This document shows positions 31,460 through 41,267 of a stretch of 47,431 nt of DNA, piece after piece. The translations under genes and the position numbers were made by a program. Every line of letters begins with the position of its first letter. The stretch's first letter is position 1. The DNA lies in assembly GCA_021151585.1 (NCBI GenBank), contig JAGKWX010000015.1:1-47431 (forward strand). The letters run 5' to 3'. The DNA is from Alphaproteobacteria bacterium (GTDB taxonomy: Bacteria; Pseudomonadota; Gammaproteobacteria; JAGOUN01). The notes under the pieces were generated by a model, which did no database searches, was not told the origin of the DNA, and saw nothing but the letters and a program-made list of their open reading frames with translations.

Positions 31460-33184
31460 ATGCGTTTATTTCATTTTTTAATTGCGGTCTCCGCCAGCTT
31501 GATGCTGACAGCATGTTTGACATCGCAAACCACTACTGTATCAAAAAACCCTGTGGCTGTGCCAACAGAACTCGTCGCCCGCGTCAATACTGACACCACA
31601 TCAACCGTAAGCCAAACTAATCAGCAAGTGGCTATATTTAATCAATTATCCGATATTGATCGAAAAATAAACATCGGTGCGTATACAATTGCACAACAGC
31701 GCTTAGACCAGATAAGCTCAATAAGCAGCAACGAACCTATCATTAACATCAACTGGACGATGCTCGAAGCTAAACTACAATTACTTACCGGCAACCCACA
31801 ACACGCCTTAACTTACCTAAATCAAATACAGACAAGCACTGAACTCAGCGCAAATCAGAAAAATTATCTTATGCAACTGCGATCACAAGCGCTTTATCGC
31901 ACCAATCATATTTTACAAAGTGCGCTCACAGATGCGGAAAATCATGCCAGCAACCAAACCATATGGAATAAACTGCTACTTGTTGATCCAAACACTATCC
32001 AAACATCGCAAGGCGATTTTTTACGCTCGGGTTGGTTGAATTTGGCAAATATTGCGCAAAAAAACGCCAATACATTTGCTGCGCTAAAAAACAACCTAAT
32101 AACATGGCAACAAAATTATCCAGAACACCCCGCAAATGGACTATTCGCAACGCCCACTATAGTAGAACCAATACAACATCAGTCTATAGCTGTCATTTTG
32201 CCGCTATCGGGAACGTATAAAAAACTGGGTGAAGCAATACAACAAGGTATGCTCAATGCTTACTACGCCTCTGGCGCAAAAACAAAACAAAAAATGACTT
32301 TCTACGATGCAAATTCAACAGATATTTCAACCATCTATCAACAAATTAAAAAAGAAAAAAACGACATTATTTTAGGACCATTAACAAAAGAAAACACTGA
32401 AAATCTGTTGAAAATCGCTGATAATTCGCCCCGAATCATCAGCTTAAATTATACCGACACAGCTGTGCAATCGCCACATCTTGAGTTTGGGTTATCGCCA
32501 ACAGATGAGGCTCGACAAATTGCAGAGTTAGCTTGGCGCCAAGGCAAAAGCTCCGCTATTATTATTACGCCAAAAACAGACAAAGGAATCGAAAGCGCCG
32601 ATGCCTTTATTCATGCTTGGAATAACTTAGGTGGCCAAACTGTAGATCGTTACAACTATCAAAACAGTGATGATTTTTCACAAAGCATTAGCAGCTTGTT
32701 GGGTGCTACAGACAGCCAGTGGCGACAACATATCCTTCGCGACAACTTAAAAACCCACTTTAATAGTAATGGGTATTTTCGTAAAGATGCGGATATGGTG
32801 TTTTTAGTCGCTGACGCCAATATCGCTAGAAAAATCCGGCCCTTTATTAAATTTTATGCTGGCAATGCACTCAGCGTATTTTCACCAGCGAGCGTTTATA
32901 ATGGCTACGCTGATGTCAACGGCAATAAAGATTTAAACGATGTATATTTTTGCGATATGCCAGAAATTCTCAATCCCAACCATGCGCAACAACAAAACAG
33001 GATGTTCTTTTTAGGTCAAGACGCTTATTTGCTAGCAATGCAACAAGCCCATTTAAATACTTTACCCTTATTCCCTCTCGCTGGCGCGACCGGACAATTA
33101 ACTGTCGATCCAATGAGCCATATTATTCAACGAGAACTCACTTGTGCACAATTTAAAGATGGGCGCGCAACACCTGTTGCGTAG
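31460..33184 (+). CDS. lpoA: Penicillin-binding-protein activator LpoA (LppC family)
   Basis: A 574-residue outer-membrane lipoprotein. Signal peptide with lipobox LTAC; an N-terminal helical TPR-like domain (to about residue 230); then a periplasmic-binding-protein-like domain starting at IAVILPLSGTYKKLGEAIQQG. In E. coli LpoA reaches through the periplasm to stimulate PBP1A. The family fold is clear; sequence is diverged and the linker is shorter. TTG 31457 is adjacent in frame, but ATG 31460 is the natural start. Overlaps yraN by about 40 bases. Confidence 0.9.
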   Translation: MRLFHFLIAVSASLMLTACLTSQTTTVSKNPVAVPTELVARVNTDTTSTVSQTNQQVAIFNQLSDIDRKINIGAYTIAQQRLDQISSISSNEPIININWTMLEAKLQLLTGNPQHALTYLNQIQTSTELSANQKNYLMQLRSQALYRTNHILQSALTDAENHASNQTIWNKLLLVDPNTIQTSQGDFLRSGWLNLANIAQKNANTFAALKNNLITWQQNYPEHPANGLFATPTIVEPIQHQSIAVILPLSGTYKKLGEAIQQGMLNAYYASGAKTKQKMTFYDANSTDISTIYQQIKKEKNDIILGPLTKENTENLLKIADNSPRIISLNYTDTAVQSPHLEFGLSPTDEARQIAELAWRQGKSSAIIITPKTDKGIESADAFIHAWNNLGGQTVDRYNYQNSDDFSQSISSLLGATDSQWRQHILRDNLKTHFNSNGYFRKDADMVFLVADANIARKIRPFIKFYAGNALSVFSPASVYNGYADVNGNKDLNDVYFCDMPEILNPNHAQQQNRMFFLGQDAYLLAMQQAHLNTLPLFPLAGATGQLTVDPMSHIIQRELTCAQFKDGRATPVA

Positions 33185-33548
33185 AGCAAAAGGACAAGAA
33201 GTTGAAGCGGCATGTCGACGCTGGTTATTGAAACAACATATTTCTCTGGTCGCGAGCAATTTTCATTCAAAATACGGTGAAATTGACATTATTGGCCAAG
33301 AAGAGTCAACACTGATCTTTTTTGAAGTACGTTATCGCAGAGAAAATAGTTATGGCAGCAGCGCCGAATCAGTCACCTACGCCAAACAACAGCGCATTTA
33401 CAAAACCGCACTATTTTTCATCACACAACACCCAAAATTTCAGCATTACAACTATCGATTTGATATTATTGGCGCTACCACTTACAATGGTAAAATAGAG
33501 TTTAGTTGGCAAAAAAATGCCTTTCAAGTGAGAGAAACATGGATATAA
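33144..33548 (+). CDS. yraN: YraN/UPF0102 nuclease-like protein
   Basis: A 134-residue protein with the predicted restriction-endonuclease-like core: GEIDIIGQEESTLIFFEVRYR (Asp then Glu-x-Arg) and SVTYAKQQRIYKTALFF. Function in cells is unknown, possibly Holliday-junction or DNA processing. Start could be GTG 33144 or ATG 33159; either overlaps the 3' end of lpoA. It overlaps diaA by ten bases, so the set is tightly cotranscribed. Confidence 0.9.
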   Translation: MHNLKMGAQHLLRRAKGQEVEAACRRWLLKQHISLVASNFHSKYGEIDIIGQEESTLIFFEVRYRRENSYGSSAESVTYAKQQRIYKTALFFITQHPKFQHYNYRFDIIGATTYNGKIEFSWQKNAFQVRETWI

Positions 33549-34132
33549 CGCAACGAGTACAACAACATTTTAGTGATAGCGTAGAAACGAAAATTCGATG
33601 TTCAGAATATTTACCAACACTCATCATCGAGGCAGCAGATAAAATTGTCGCTGCGTTATTAGCGGATCGGAAAATATTAAGCTGTGGTAATGGTGGCTCT
33701 GCCTGTGATTCGCAACATTTTTCATCAGAAATGCTAAATCGCTTTGAAACTGAGCGGCCAAGCTTACCTGCAATTGCCCTGACAACTGACACACCAACCA
33801 TTACAGCTATTGCGAATGATTACCATTATCATGAAGTTTTTGCTAAACAAATTCGCGCGCTAGGTCAACATGGCGATATCTTGTTGGCGATCTCAACTAG
33901 TGGTAATTCGCAAAATATATTACAAGCAATTCACGCAGCTCACGAAAAAAACATGACCATCATTGCTTTAACTGGCAAAGATGGCGGCAAAATGGCAGCA
34001 TTATTATCTGAGCAAGATATTGAGTTGCGGGTAAATTCACATGTAACCGCTCGCATCCAGGAAGTGCATTTATTAATTATTCACTGCATCTGTGATTTAA
34101 TCGACGTTAAATTATTTGGACAAGGAGCTTAA
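33539..34132 (+). CDS. diaA: DiaA-like SIS-domain protein
   Basis: A 197-residue SIS-domain protein. LSCGNGGSACDSQHFSSEML, NRFETERPSLPAIALTTD and ISTSGNSQNIL are nearly those of E. coli DiaA, which tetramerises and binds DnaA to time replication initiation. The paralogue GmhA (sedoheptulose-7-phosphate isomerase) has the same fold, but operon position after yraN and before dolP favours DiaA. ATG 33539 is chosen over an upstream start for length and conservation. Confidence 0.9.
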   Translation: MDITQRVQQHFSDSVETKIRCSEYLPTLIIEAADKIVAALLADRKILSCGNGGSACDSQHFSSEMLNRFETERPSLPAIALTTDTPTITAIANDYHYHEVFAKQIRALGQHGDILLAISTSGNSQNILQAIHAAHEKNMTIIALTGKDGGKMAALLSEQDIELRVNSHVTARIQEVHLLIIHCICDLIDVKLFGQGA

Positions 34133-34134
34133 AT

Positions 34135-34719
34135 ATGAAAATCAAATTATTAACCACCCTACTCGTAACGAGCCTTCTCAGTGCTAGTATGCAAAGTTGT
34201 ATTTTTGTTGCGGGCGCCGCTGTTGGGGCTGCAGCAGCAGGTGCCGTTGTATTCGATAAACGTAGCGCGAAACAAACAAGCGAAGATAAGGCAATAACAG
34301 AGAAAATCCAAAACCTGTTAAATGATAACGCCGACATTGAAAATAGCGCACATATCGTTGTTGTTACTTTCAACAGCGTTGTGTTGTTAGCCGGCGACGT
34401 ACCCGATGCCGCAATGCAATCACAAGTGGCCACGATTGCAAAATCTGTTCCCGGTATTAAAAAGCTATACAATCAAGTGGTTATCAGCGGCAAACCCTCA
34501 ACACTGTCGCGCATGAATGATTCTTATATTACAGCGAAAATTAAAACTCAAATGATTACCGATGATGAACTGCAATCCAGTGAAATCGAAGTCGTAACTG
34601 TAGCCGGCACTGTATTCTTGCTGGGCACCGTGACGCAAGATCAAGCGCAAATTGCAACCGATATTGCACAACATGTGTCAGGAGTAGAAAAAGTCGTTCG
34701 CGTATTTCAATACAATTAA
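34135..34719 (+). CDS. dolP: Dual-BON-domain lipoprotein DolP (YraP)
   Basis: A 194-residue outer-membrane lipoprotein. Signal peptide with lipobox-like MQSC, an Ala/Gly-rich linker, then two BON domains (about residues 55-115 and 125-190) with repeated pattern VLLAGDV / FLLGTVTQDQAQ. DolP supports outer-membrane integrity and binds anionic lipid near the BAM complex. It starts two bases after diaA. Confidence 0.92.
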   Translation: MKIKLLTTLLVTSLLSASMQSCIFVAGAAVGAAAAGAVVFDKRSAKQTSEDKAITEKIQNLLNDNADIENSAHIVVVTFNSVVLLAGDVPDAAMQSQVATIAKSVPGIKKLYNQVVISGKPSTLSRMNDSYITAKIKTQMITDDELQSSEIEVVTVAGTVFLLGTVTQDQAQIATDIAQHVSGVEKVVRVFQYN

Positions 34720-34733
34720 TTAAGGATAAGCCA

Positions 34734-34991
34734 GTGCACAAGCTAGCGTTATCTGTGTGTTTATTGCCCCTATGTGTGTGGTCAAAACAAGTAGTCATCA
34801 CTATAACTCCTGACTACCCGCTGACCCCAACTAACACACAGATAATTTGCACTGCCCTACACGCCAATTTAAGCTCAGACGCCATAGCAAAGCTAGACTC
34901 CACTAAAAACTTAGCTTATGCATGCCACATGAGTCAAAACAGTCAAGGTAATAATGAACTAGTCATCACATTGAACCTAAAAGACACCTAA
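34734..34991 (+). CDS. Small exported protein of unknown function
   Basis: An 85-residue protein starting at GTG with AAGGA eight bases upstream, 14 bases after dolP, so probably the last gene of the lpoA operon. Residues 1-17 look like a signal peptide (KLALSVCLLPLCVWS); the mature part has two cysteines (about 39 and 64) that could form a disulfide and ends in LVITLNLKDT. I do not recognise the family. Confidence 0.55.
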   Translation: MHKLALSVCLLPLCVWSKQVVITITPDYPLTPTNTQIICTALHANLSSDAIAKLDSTKNLAYACHMSQNSQGNNELVITLNLKDT

Positions 34992-35186
34992 TCAAGACGC
35001 ATGTATTTCGACCTAAATTTCAAATTAAGCCTACAATGCCCAGCTGAAACCCATAAGACGGGGCTTACTCACTGAATCTCACTGCAAAATCCAAAATAAA
35101 CAGCGCATACAAGATACCCCCTCTTTATTATCTCGCGCGACTCTGCTAAATTGCTACCAGTGCTTATTCTGAATGGAAAAATATAG

Positions 35187-35672
35187 ATGCGCAAAAATAT
35201 ACATTCTGGCTTAACGCTACTATTAATCACTTGCTTAGTAGCAAGCTGCTCAAGCACACCAAATACCAACAATTATTATACGCCATCAAAAGACAGTAAC
35301 TTAGTCGCTAGCCCAACGCCTGTTGTATACTCACCATCGAATATTGTTATCTTTAATCATAACGAAACAAAGCCAATAGCAGCTCAACATATTCAAAAAA
35401 TAGAAGTTGATACATATAATGAATACGGAATACGACGCCAGCAAGCTCAAATTAACGAACTACTTAAAAAGCAAGCATGTTCTCTCGGTGGCAATGCAGT
35501 TGTTCTAATTGATGAGCCTAACGATGATCAGCATTGTTACGCAGAAGTGATACACATTACTAAGACACCTAACAGCGTAGCAAGCTCGCCTTCAACTTCG
35601 GCAACAGACATAAACTTGGCAAAGACAACACAAATCCCAGCGCAAACATCACCGACCAACCCCAGTGCATAA
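35187..35672 (+). CDS. Lipoprotein of unknown function
   Basis: A 161-residue lipoprotein: signal peptide with lipobox VASC (Cys21), a Ser/Thr/Pro/Asn-rich linker, a compact core (about 65-130) including LLKKQACSLGGNAVVLI with two cysteines (LGGNAVVLI and HCYAEVIHI regions), and a low-complexity Ser/Thr/Pro tail. The core pattern is vaguely like RcsF-type lipoproteins, but this is weak. Its 3' end overlaps the convergent AmpG-like gene by 104 bases; the overlapping part encodes the low-complexity tail. Confidence 0.65.
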   Translation: MRKNIHSGLTLLLITCLVASCSSTPNTNNYYTPSKDSNLVASPTPVVYSPSNIVIFNHNETKPIAAQHIQKIEVDTYNEYGIRRQQAQINELLKKQACSLGGNAVVLIDEPNDDQHCYAEVIHITKTPNSVASSPSTSATDINLAKTTQIPAQTSPTNPSA

Positions 35673-36810
35673 CAACTACGCCAGCAAGTGGCCCAGCACC
35701 AATTCGACCAACACTCATAATGGCAGTGAACAAAGCAAACTGACTTGCGGTATAGCGAATGTCACACAACGCCATTAAATATGCAACCAAAGCTACCGTT
35801 GCCATACCTGATGCGCATAAATCCAATGTTACAGCTGTAATCACTAACCAAGAAATAGCACCATAATGCGCCAAAGCAACAAAAGCCAAGTTGGCTACAG
35901 CTTGTAATAGACCAAAAATAAATAAGCCGCGATATAGACCTAAATTAGGCAATAAAAAACCGCCCAAATATGCTCCTAAAATAGTACTAATAAAACCTAC
36001 CGTTTTATACAAAATACCAACCTGCGATAAACTTAAATGCAATTCACGCAAAAAAAATGTTGTACCTAAAGATTGCGTAAAGGCATCGCCAAATTTATAC
36101 AATATGATGAAAATCAGAATAAACATCGCAGATTTACGCTGTAAAAAAACCTGAAATGGGCGAATAAACATATCAAAAAAATATCGAGCATCAGAACGAT
36201 GCTCTGGGATTGAAGGCAAATAAGCAACGACAATACTACCAAATACCATTAAGCAAGCTAGACTAATAAAATAAAACTGCCAACCAAATTTATCAGCAAA
36301 AACTAAACCTAAGCCGCCCGAGATTAAGGTGGCTAAACGATAAGAAAAAATAAATGCCGCCGACCCCAAACCACGCTCTTCGGGCAATAAATACTCAGTA
36401 CGATAAGCATCAATAACGATGTCCTGGGTTGCTGAAAAGACAGCGAGAATTATTGCTAAGCAAGCGATTAAAAACAAATGGTGACTAGGTGATAAAAATG
36501 CAAAAGAAAATATGACTGCCGCCAGACAAAGTTGACATAAAATTATCCACGATTTACGCCGATGCGTAGATCTAAACAACCTGGGATGATATCGATCGAC
36601 ACAAGGAGCCCATAAAAATTTATAGGTATATGGCAAACCAACTAAAGTAATCAAACCAATGTCAGCGACACTCACCTGGGCATCTGTCAACCAAGCCTGC
36701 AACACCGTAATCGTTAACATTAGCGGTAAACCAGATACAAGGCCAATGCAATAAACTAACAACATCCGTTTGCTGAAAGCGATTTTTAAATTTTTGCTTA
36801 TGCTTATCAT
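35569..36810 (-). CDS. ampG: AmpG-like muropeptide MFS permease
   Basis: About 413 residues with 12 membrane helices. LVYCIGLVSGLPLMLTITVLQ, GLPYTYKFLWAPCVDRY, SATQDIVIDAYRTEYL and GAYLGGFLL are AmpG signatures. AmpG imports GlcNAc-anhydroMurNAc peptides into the cytoplasm, upstream of Mpl in recycling. The preferred start is ATG 36810, with a GTG seven codons earlier as an alternative. An AmpG family member in an intracellular bacterium could also carry another substrate. Confidence 0.87.
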   Translation of the reverse strand: MISISKNLKIAFSKRMLLVYCIGLVSGLPLMLTITVLQAWLTDAQVSVADIGLITLVGLPYTYKFLWAPCVDRYHPRLFRSTHRRKSWIILCQLCLAAVIFSFAFLSPSHHLFLIACLAIILAVFSATQDIVIDAYRTEYLLPEERGLGSAAFIFSYRLATLISGGLGLVFADKFGWQFYFISLACLMVFGSIVVAYLPSIPEHRSDARYFFDMFIRPFQVFLQRKSAMFILIFIILYKFGDAFTQSLGTTFFLRELHLSLSQVGILYKTVGFISTILGAYLGGFLLPNLGLYRGLFIFGLLQAVANLAFVALAHYGAISWLVITAVTLDLCASGMATVALVAYLMALCDIRYTASQFALFTAIMSVGRIGAGPLAGVVVMHWGWSVMFALGFVLSLPSLCLLPKLKASLLRC

Positions 36811-37143
36811 ATTATATAGCAGCCTTAGCACAATCGAAGACTAATCCACCCATGTTGAAATACCAATAACAATTGTCAACTCAGTGCACACTAACAGTCG
36901 GTCTTATATTTGAATCGTTGCAAGCAAGACTGTGACGCACACCTGTTGACAATCCTAAATACCCTCAACCCATTGAATAACATCACAAAATCATACACGA
37001 ACTTAATTGGCATTGATATGAGCACTTTTGAATTTAATTTATTTAGAATAAAAAATAGCAAAAATTCAATATTAGACTATAATGTTGAGCACTAATTTTT
37101 CAGGTTATTGATTGATTTTCAATGAACAAGAGGATGTAAAAAC
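36811..37143. other. Intergenic control region of the 988-residue protein
   Basis: No gene seen. A TTGACA at 36946-36951 lacks a partner at normal spacing. A TATAAT at 37078-37083 lies 60 bases before the start codon but has no clear -35. GAGGATG precedes the ATG at 37144. I could not assign the tandem TTAA-type boxes known for PmrA/CpxR-controlled effectors. Confidence 0.35.
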
Positions 37144-40110
37144 ATGCCAGCTCTCTCTCAGAACACACATAGTAATTCAAACAACCATGAAACAACAAAA
37201 TGCGTAACGTCTGAGATCGCTAACATCTCTACGACCTCAGGATTAACTGACGAGTTTAATGGTGATCAAAAAATAATCAAAAAATTTTTTAAGCAACTGA
37301 AAGAAAAACCCCGACCACAGAGCAAGGATGGAGCTACGACTATCGTCGATGAAGAGATCGATGAAAAGACCATTACACATGAGTGGAGCACCTATATTGG
37401 CACCCTAGCCCTAGAGCAACAAGATCAAGCCACACAGCTAACTCGCTACGTCATTCATCAATCCGTCACCCTACAAGAACCGAACACCAGTATCGTAAAT
37501 ATTCTAAAAACGGCTCTGATGATGAGTATACCCGATTATCTAAGACAACAACACGGTTACGTTTCTTGGCGCGGCACTAGTGAACTAGATATACTGAAAG
37601 CATTGACGGTTGAAATAAACAACTCCGACATAACCTTTAAACCGGATAGTGGCCGCACAGCATCAAAATGTTTTGACAACTTGCTGGCAGAGAAACAACA
37701 ATCAGACTTTTTAACATTAATAGAAATCATTAAAAACTCTGAAACTCCTGACCGAGATACCATGCAAAAACTTGCTAGAGCATTTATCAATGCTGTGCAA
37801 CAACACTTGGTGGAAATTATAGGGGATCAAGACATTCAAACTGCCTTTTCAATGACAGATTATTCTAAAGTCGACATACTACAGATGATTCTTCATTGTT
37901 TTGTCACGAGTCTTCAGTGCCTTATATATTCGGAGCTTATCGGCAAAACAGAGGCTACAGTCGAGAAAATGCTAGCTCAAGCCAAAAATGCAAGCATTTA
38001 CCTCTGTTTAACCCTGCCTATCTTGAAGTTATGTGAATGGGATAATAAACAAGACAACGAATCTTTCCAGCCTAGTATGGATAACCTGAATGCTGCAGAC
38101 TTAGTAAATGAATTTGTTAATCATTATAACAAGAGGATTGAGCCCGTCGTAAACTTAGAAATCAAAGAGTTAGAACAACGTAAACAGGATGAATTGGACC
38201 TAGACCGATTGATCGATGATACAGTCTTCTTGGAAACCATAAAACAAGCATACTCTCCGGAACACAGTGAAGACAGTGAAGACAGGAAAAAATTTAGACA
38301 AGCCATGCAAGCCGTTGACCTGGCCATATTATACCCTGAAATAATAAAAGAAGATGAACTAAGAAATGATTTTGCAAATCTTGCATGTTCTAATCCTGTA
38401 TCATATTTACGTTTAGCGCATAAATTTATGTGCGATAATCCAGAATTAAGCGACGAGATCAATAACAATATCAGCGGTACTACTATATCCAATAAAGAAA
38501 TAATTGCTGAAATAGATTCTGGTGCTATTCAACAAGAACTCAATATACTGCAATTAGTACAACCACATTATAAACCGCTTAGCCTGGGCCCAATACGTTA
38601 CAATGTAAAAATACTCGCTCAAAGAAATGAAAACCGTTTGCTAAGAGAAATAACTAGAAATGTACTACCAAAAACAACCAACACGACATGGCCAACGACA
38701 TATGAGGCTCAATTATATCAGAGCTTAATAGATTCAGAAACAACATTGCCACCATATTTTAATGCAACACGCATTGAACAATATCTTTTAGATCAAATTG
38801 CCATTTTTCAAAAAAATGGAAAAAAAGTTGGTGGCGCGCCAGCTATGATAAATATCATTCAATCTTCCATCGATCTATCTACAAAACTACAACTGTTAGC
38901 CGATATCGGTACAGGAAAATCAAACAATTCACCTTTCTCACTATCTCGATTTGCTCGCAATCTTAGACAGGATGGGCTTGCAAAATTTTATAAAAATTTG
39001 GAGCTGTTCTCTGAATTACAATCACCGGAACAGGCAACTGATAAATTTATGTTGTTTCTGAACAAAAGTGGCATAGAAGAGTCTCATCTACATAAGGTAG
39101 AAGAAGATATTCAACGGTACACATTAATTCGCGCAAATCTAGAAGCACTTGATCTTAAACATCTACCGTTTCCCCTAAACAATCATCTAAAAAATTTGCG
39201 CTCTCGACCCTCTATTTCTGACTTAAGCCCAATCCACATATTCGCTGAGCTTGAATATATGAAGCGATTTTTAAAAGATCATGGTATAGATGTACAGAAG
39301 GCAATTGCCACCAATACCATGGTGACTGATGAAAATCATTTTGAGAAATTTTTTAGGTACTGGGTTAATTTTGCTATTTTAAACAAAGCAGTCGTCACCT
39401 TAGACGAGTTGCTGCTAATGAATAGACGGCCAAACGCGAACAGCTATATCAGCTGCCTAGAATTTCTAGGCCAAAGTCAAGATAGGCTTGATAAAAGTTC
39501 TAAGAAAAACCTTAGGATTTTTTTAAAAATTACTGTTTTAAAAATTGACCAAAAAACACAGCGAGATATTATTAGCAAACTGGTTGAAAAATCCAAGACT
39601 GCGCCTGAGAAAATAACTGAAACAGAACAAAAGATGCTGAATTCTTTGTTTCTTGACGCAAAAGAAACAAATAACAAGCAATTACTATCAGCATTTTCAC
39701 ACGCACTAGGAATTAATAATGGTTATTTTAATAAGATGAGGGAGTTATTACAAAATTTCAAATCGTATCGTGGCATTGGATTTTTTAAGCGACATGCTCA
39801 CGGTGTTGGCAAAATTCTTACATGCTTAGAGAATAATAACACCTCAGCTCTTGAAAAATTAGTAGCTATAGATAAAATTATAAAAAACCGCCTTGCCGAA
39901 AACAACCCATTACGCCGAGATGCAACAATATGCTTATACAATGCTTTAAATAAATATTGTAACAACAAGCTTAGCAACCTTCCTAAACCCACAGACGATC
40001 CTTTACAATTAACGGATTTAAACACAGAACTATCCCGTATTATAGACCTGTATCATCAGCCTAAAAAAGCTAGCCCCCAAAAATCGACTCAACCTAGGCG
40101 TTCTTCATGA
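37144..40110 (+). CDS. Very large protein of unknown function, candidate effector
   Basis: A 988-residue soluble protein with no signal peptide, membrane helix or domain I recognise. The first 80 residues are polar and Ser/Thr/Asn-rich; the rest looks almost entirely alpha-helical with many Leu/Ile/Lys/Glu segments and short charged stretches. The last 20 residues are basic and Ser/Pro/Gln-rich (QKSTQPRRSS), disordered. It is monocistronic, flanked by gene-free regions and of AT-rich composition. In Legionellales such large orphan helical proteins are frequently type IV secretion substrates, but no secretion signal can be proved here. Ribosome site GAGG precedes the ATG. Confidence 0.75.
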   Translation: MPALSQNTHSNSNNHETTKCVTSEIANISTTSGLTDEFNGDQKIIKKFFKQLKEKPRPQSKDGATTIVDEEIDEKTITHEWSTYIGTLALEQQDQATQLTRYVIHQSVTLQEPNTSIVNILKTALMMSIPDYLRQQHGYVSWRGTSELDILKALTVEINNSDITFKPDSGRTASKCFDNLLAEKQQSDFLTLIEIIKNSETPDRDTMQKLARAFINAVQQHLVEIIGDQDIQTAFSMTDYSKVDILQMILHCFVTSLQCLIYSELIGKTEATVEKMLAQAKNASIYLCLTLPILKLCEWDNKQDNESFQPSMDNLNAADLVNEFVNHYNKRIEPVVNLEIKELEQRKQDELDLDRLIDDTVFLETIKQAYSPEHSEDSEDRKKFRQAMQAVDLAILYPEIIKEDELRNDFANLACSNPVSYLRLAHKFMCDNPELSDEINNNISGTTISNKEIIAEIDSGAIQQELNILQLVQPHYKPLSLGPIRYNVKILAQRNENRLLREITRNVLPKTTNTTWPTTYEAQLYQSLIDSETTLPPYFNATRIEQYLLDQIAIFQKNGKKVGGAPAMINIIQSSIDLSTKLQLLADIGTGKSNNSPFSLSRFARNLRQDGLAKFYKNLELFSELQSPEQATDKFMLFLNKSGIEESHLHKVEEDIQRYTLIRANLEALDLKHLPFPLNNHLKNLRSRPSISDLSPIHIFAELEYMKRFLKDHGIDVQKAIATNTMVTDENHFEKFFRYWVNFAILNKAVVTLDELLLMNRRPNANSYISCLEFLGQSQDRLDKSSKKNLRIFLKITVLKIDQKTQRDIISKLVEKSKTAPEKITETEQKMLNSLFLDAKETNNKQLLSAFSHALGINNGYFNKMRELLQNFKSYRGIGFFKRHAHGVGKILTCLENNNTSALEKLVAIDKIIKNRLAENNPLRRDATICLYNALNKYCNNKLSNLPKPTDDPLQLTDLNTELSRIIDLYHQPKKASPQKSTQPRRSS

Positions 40111-40559
40111 GAAACTACTCTTGCCTCACTTCAGACTTGAATGCGCGATCGATACTTGCCATGCATTATAACAATAAACATGCCATTCGCATTGCCAACG
40201 GTATCGCACCTCTTGTCGCTTTGCGCTGGTGCCATTCCACTACTAGCGCATTGTTGCTTGATCAAGAGGCCCCAGTGCATCAATACACAGCTTACACCCT
40301 CTATGGAAGCCGGCCGTAGAGGTTGAAAAAACAACACTGATCATGTAAGCAGATGAAAGATCTTTGTTGTTCAATTTAGTGTGAGATAGCACTATCTCAG
40401 TGAAAAATTATGCTGCCAAACATGCAATCCATTTCGTGAAATAATCTTTTCATCAATCGTAATGCATATAATTTTCTTCTTTCATGCTCCAACAAACGAT
40501 GTCATTAAAATTATTGCTGGCACAACACAATCGTTATTATTTTCATATCATAAACAACA
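40111..40559. other. Gene-free region between the 988-residue protein and lolA
   Basis: Small overlapping reading frames occur on both strands, but none has a ribosome site or recognisable protein. The first 200 bases look richer in G and C than the flanking genes. On the minus strand an extended -10 box TGTTATAAT lies near 40164-40172. The remaining part contains the palindrome at 40382-40399. No tRNA or known RNA was recognised. Confidence 0.5.
40382..40399. other. 18-base interrupted palindrome
   Basis: TGAGATAG-CA-CTATCTCA, eight-base perfect arms around two bases, lying about 270 bases after the 988-residue gene and about 160 bases past the end of lolA. Without a U-run it is not a standard terminator; it could be a protein-binding site or a transcript-end hairpin. 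Confidence 0.5.
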
Positions 40560-41180
40560 TCATTCGACACTAACAATATCCGTTCCTAATGGCAATTTTT
40601 GAAAAAATAATTTCTGATCGATCACTTGATTTACATGCACGTGATTAAAAAAAATTTTTGTGACTTGCCCTAAATTCGTCTGATAGTGAATTTCTTTCAC
40701 TGAACCATCGCTAGCTAACTGCAGAATGACGCCAATTAATAATTCGTTTTTATCTTTGGCGACTGGCTTCAAAAGATATTTACCATGATCTTCTGTCACA
40801 GAAAAATGTTGTAATACATCAGCAGCATTCCCCGTTAACAACATTAGCGGCAATAGATTGGGATCATTCTTGGAATAGACTTTTTTAACGGTTGCTTGTT
40901 GCAAGCGAAGATCATAAACAATTAATTCATTTTTACGGTACCACATCGTTTGTGGATTTGAAGAATTAGTATGCCAGTAAAACAATAAAGGACGATTAAA
41001 CTGCATTTCACCGCTTGATCTTTGCAGCACTTGACCATCTTCATTAACAACTTCTTGTGTAAAATCACTAAAAAACGTAATAACGCTATTTAATTTTTTC
41101 GCCAAATCATCACTCGCCGAATCTGCGTAGACGCTAGTGAAACTTAACAAGAAAATAAAACAATAAAAAATTTTTTTCAT
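40560..41180 (-). CDS. lolA: Outer-membrane lipoprotein carrier LolA
   Basis: A 206-residue periplasmic protein: signal peptide ending near residue 19 (SVYA), then the LolA fold with FFSDFTQEVVNEDGQVLQ and GEMQFNRPLLFYWHT, in which the conserved motif of the family binds the acyl chains of lipoproteins. It ferries lipoproteins from LolCDE to LolB. It lies downstream of ftsK as in E. coli (ftsK-lolA-rarA), but rarA is not present here. Confidence 0.93.
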   Translation of the reverse strand: MKKIFYCFIFLLSFTSVYADSASDDLAKKLNSVITFFSDFTQEVVNEDGQVLQRSSGEMQFNRPLLFYWHTNSSNPQTMWYRKNELIVYDLRLQQATVKKVYSKNDPNLLPLMLLTGNAADVLQHFSVTEDHGKYLLKPVAKDKNELLIGVILQLASDGSVKEIHYQTNLGQVTKIFFNHVHVNQVIDQKLFFQKLPLGTDIVSVE

Positions 41181-41267
41181 ATATATTCTCGATTATATTT
41201 ATACTGGAAAATATAAAAAAATCCTAAAATGGATATTCAACCACTACAACGCAAGTCGGCATCAAGC

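Noticed and set aside
40107..40337. Several 60-70 codon frames on both strands
   Set aside because: They overlap each other in several frames without ribosome sites or recognisable protein; treated as a gene-free stretch.
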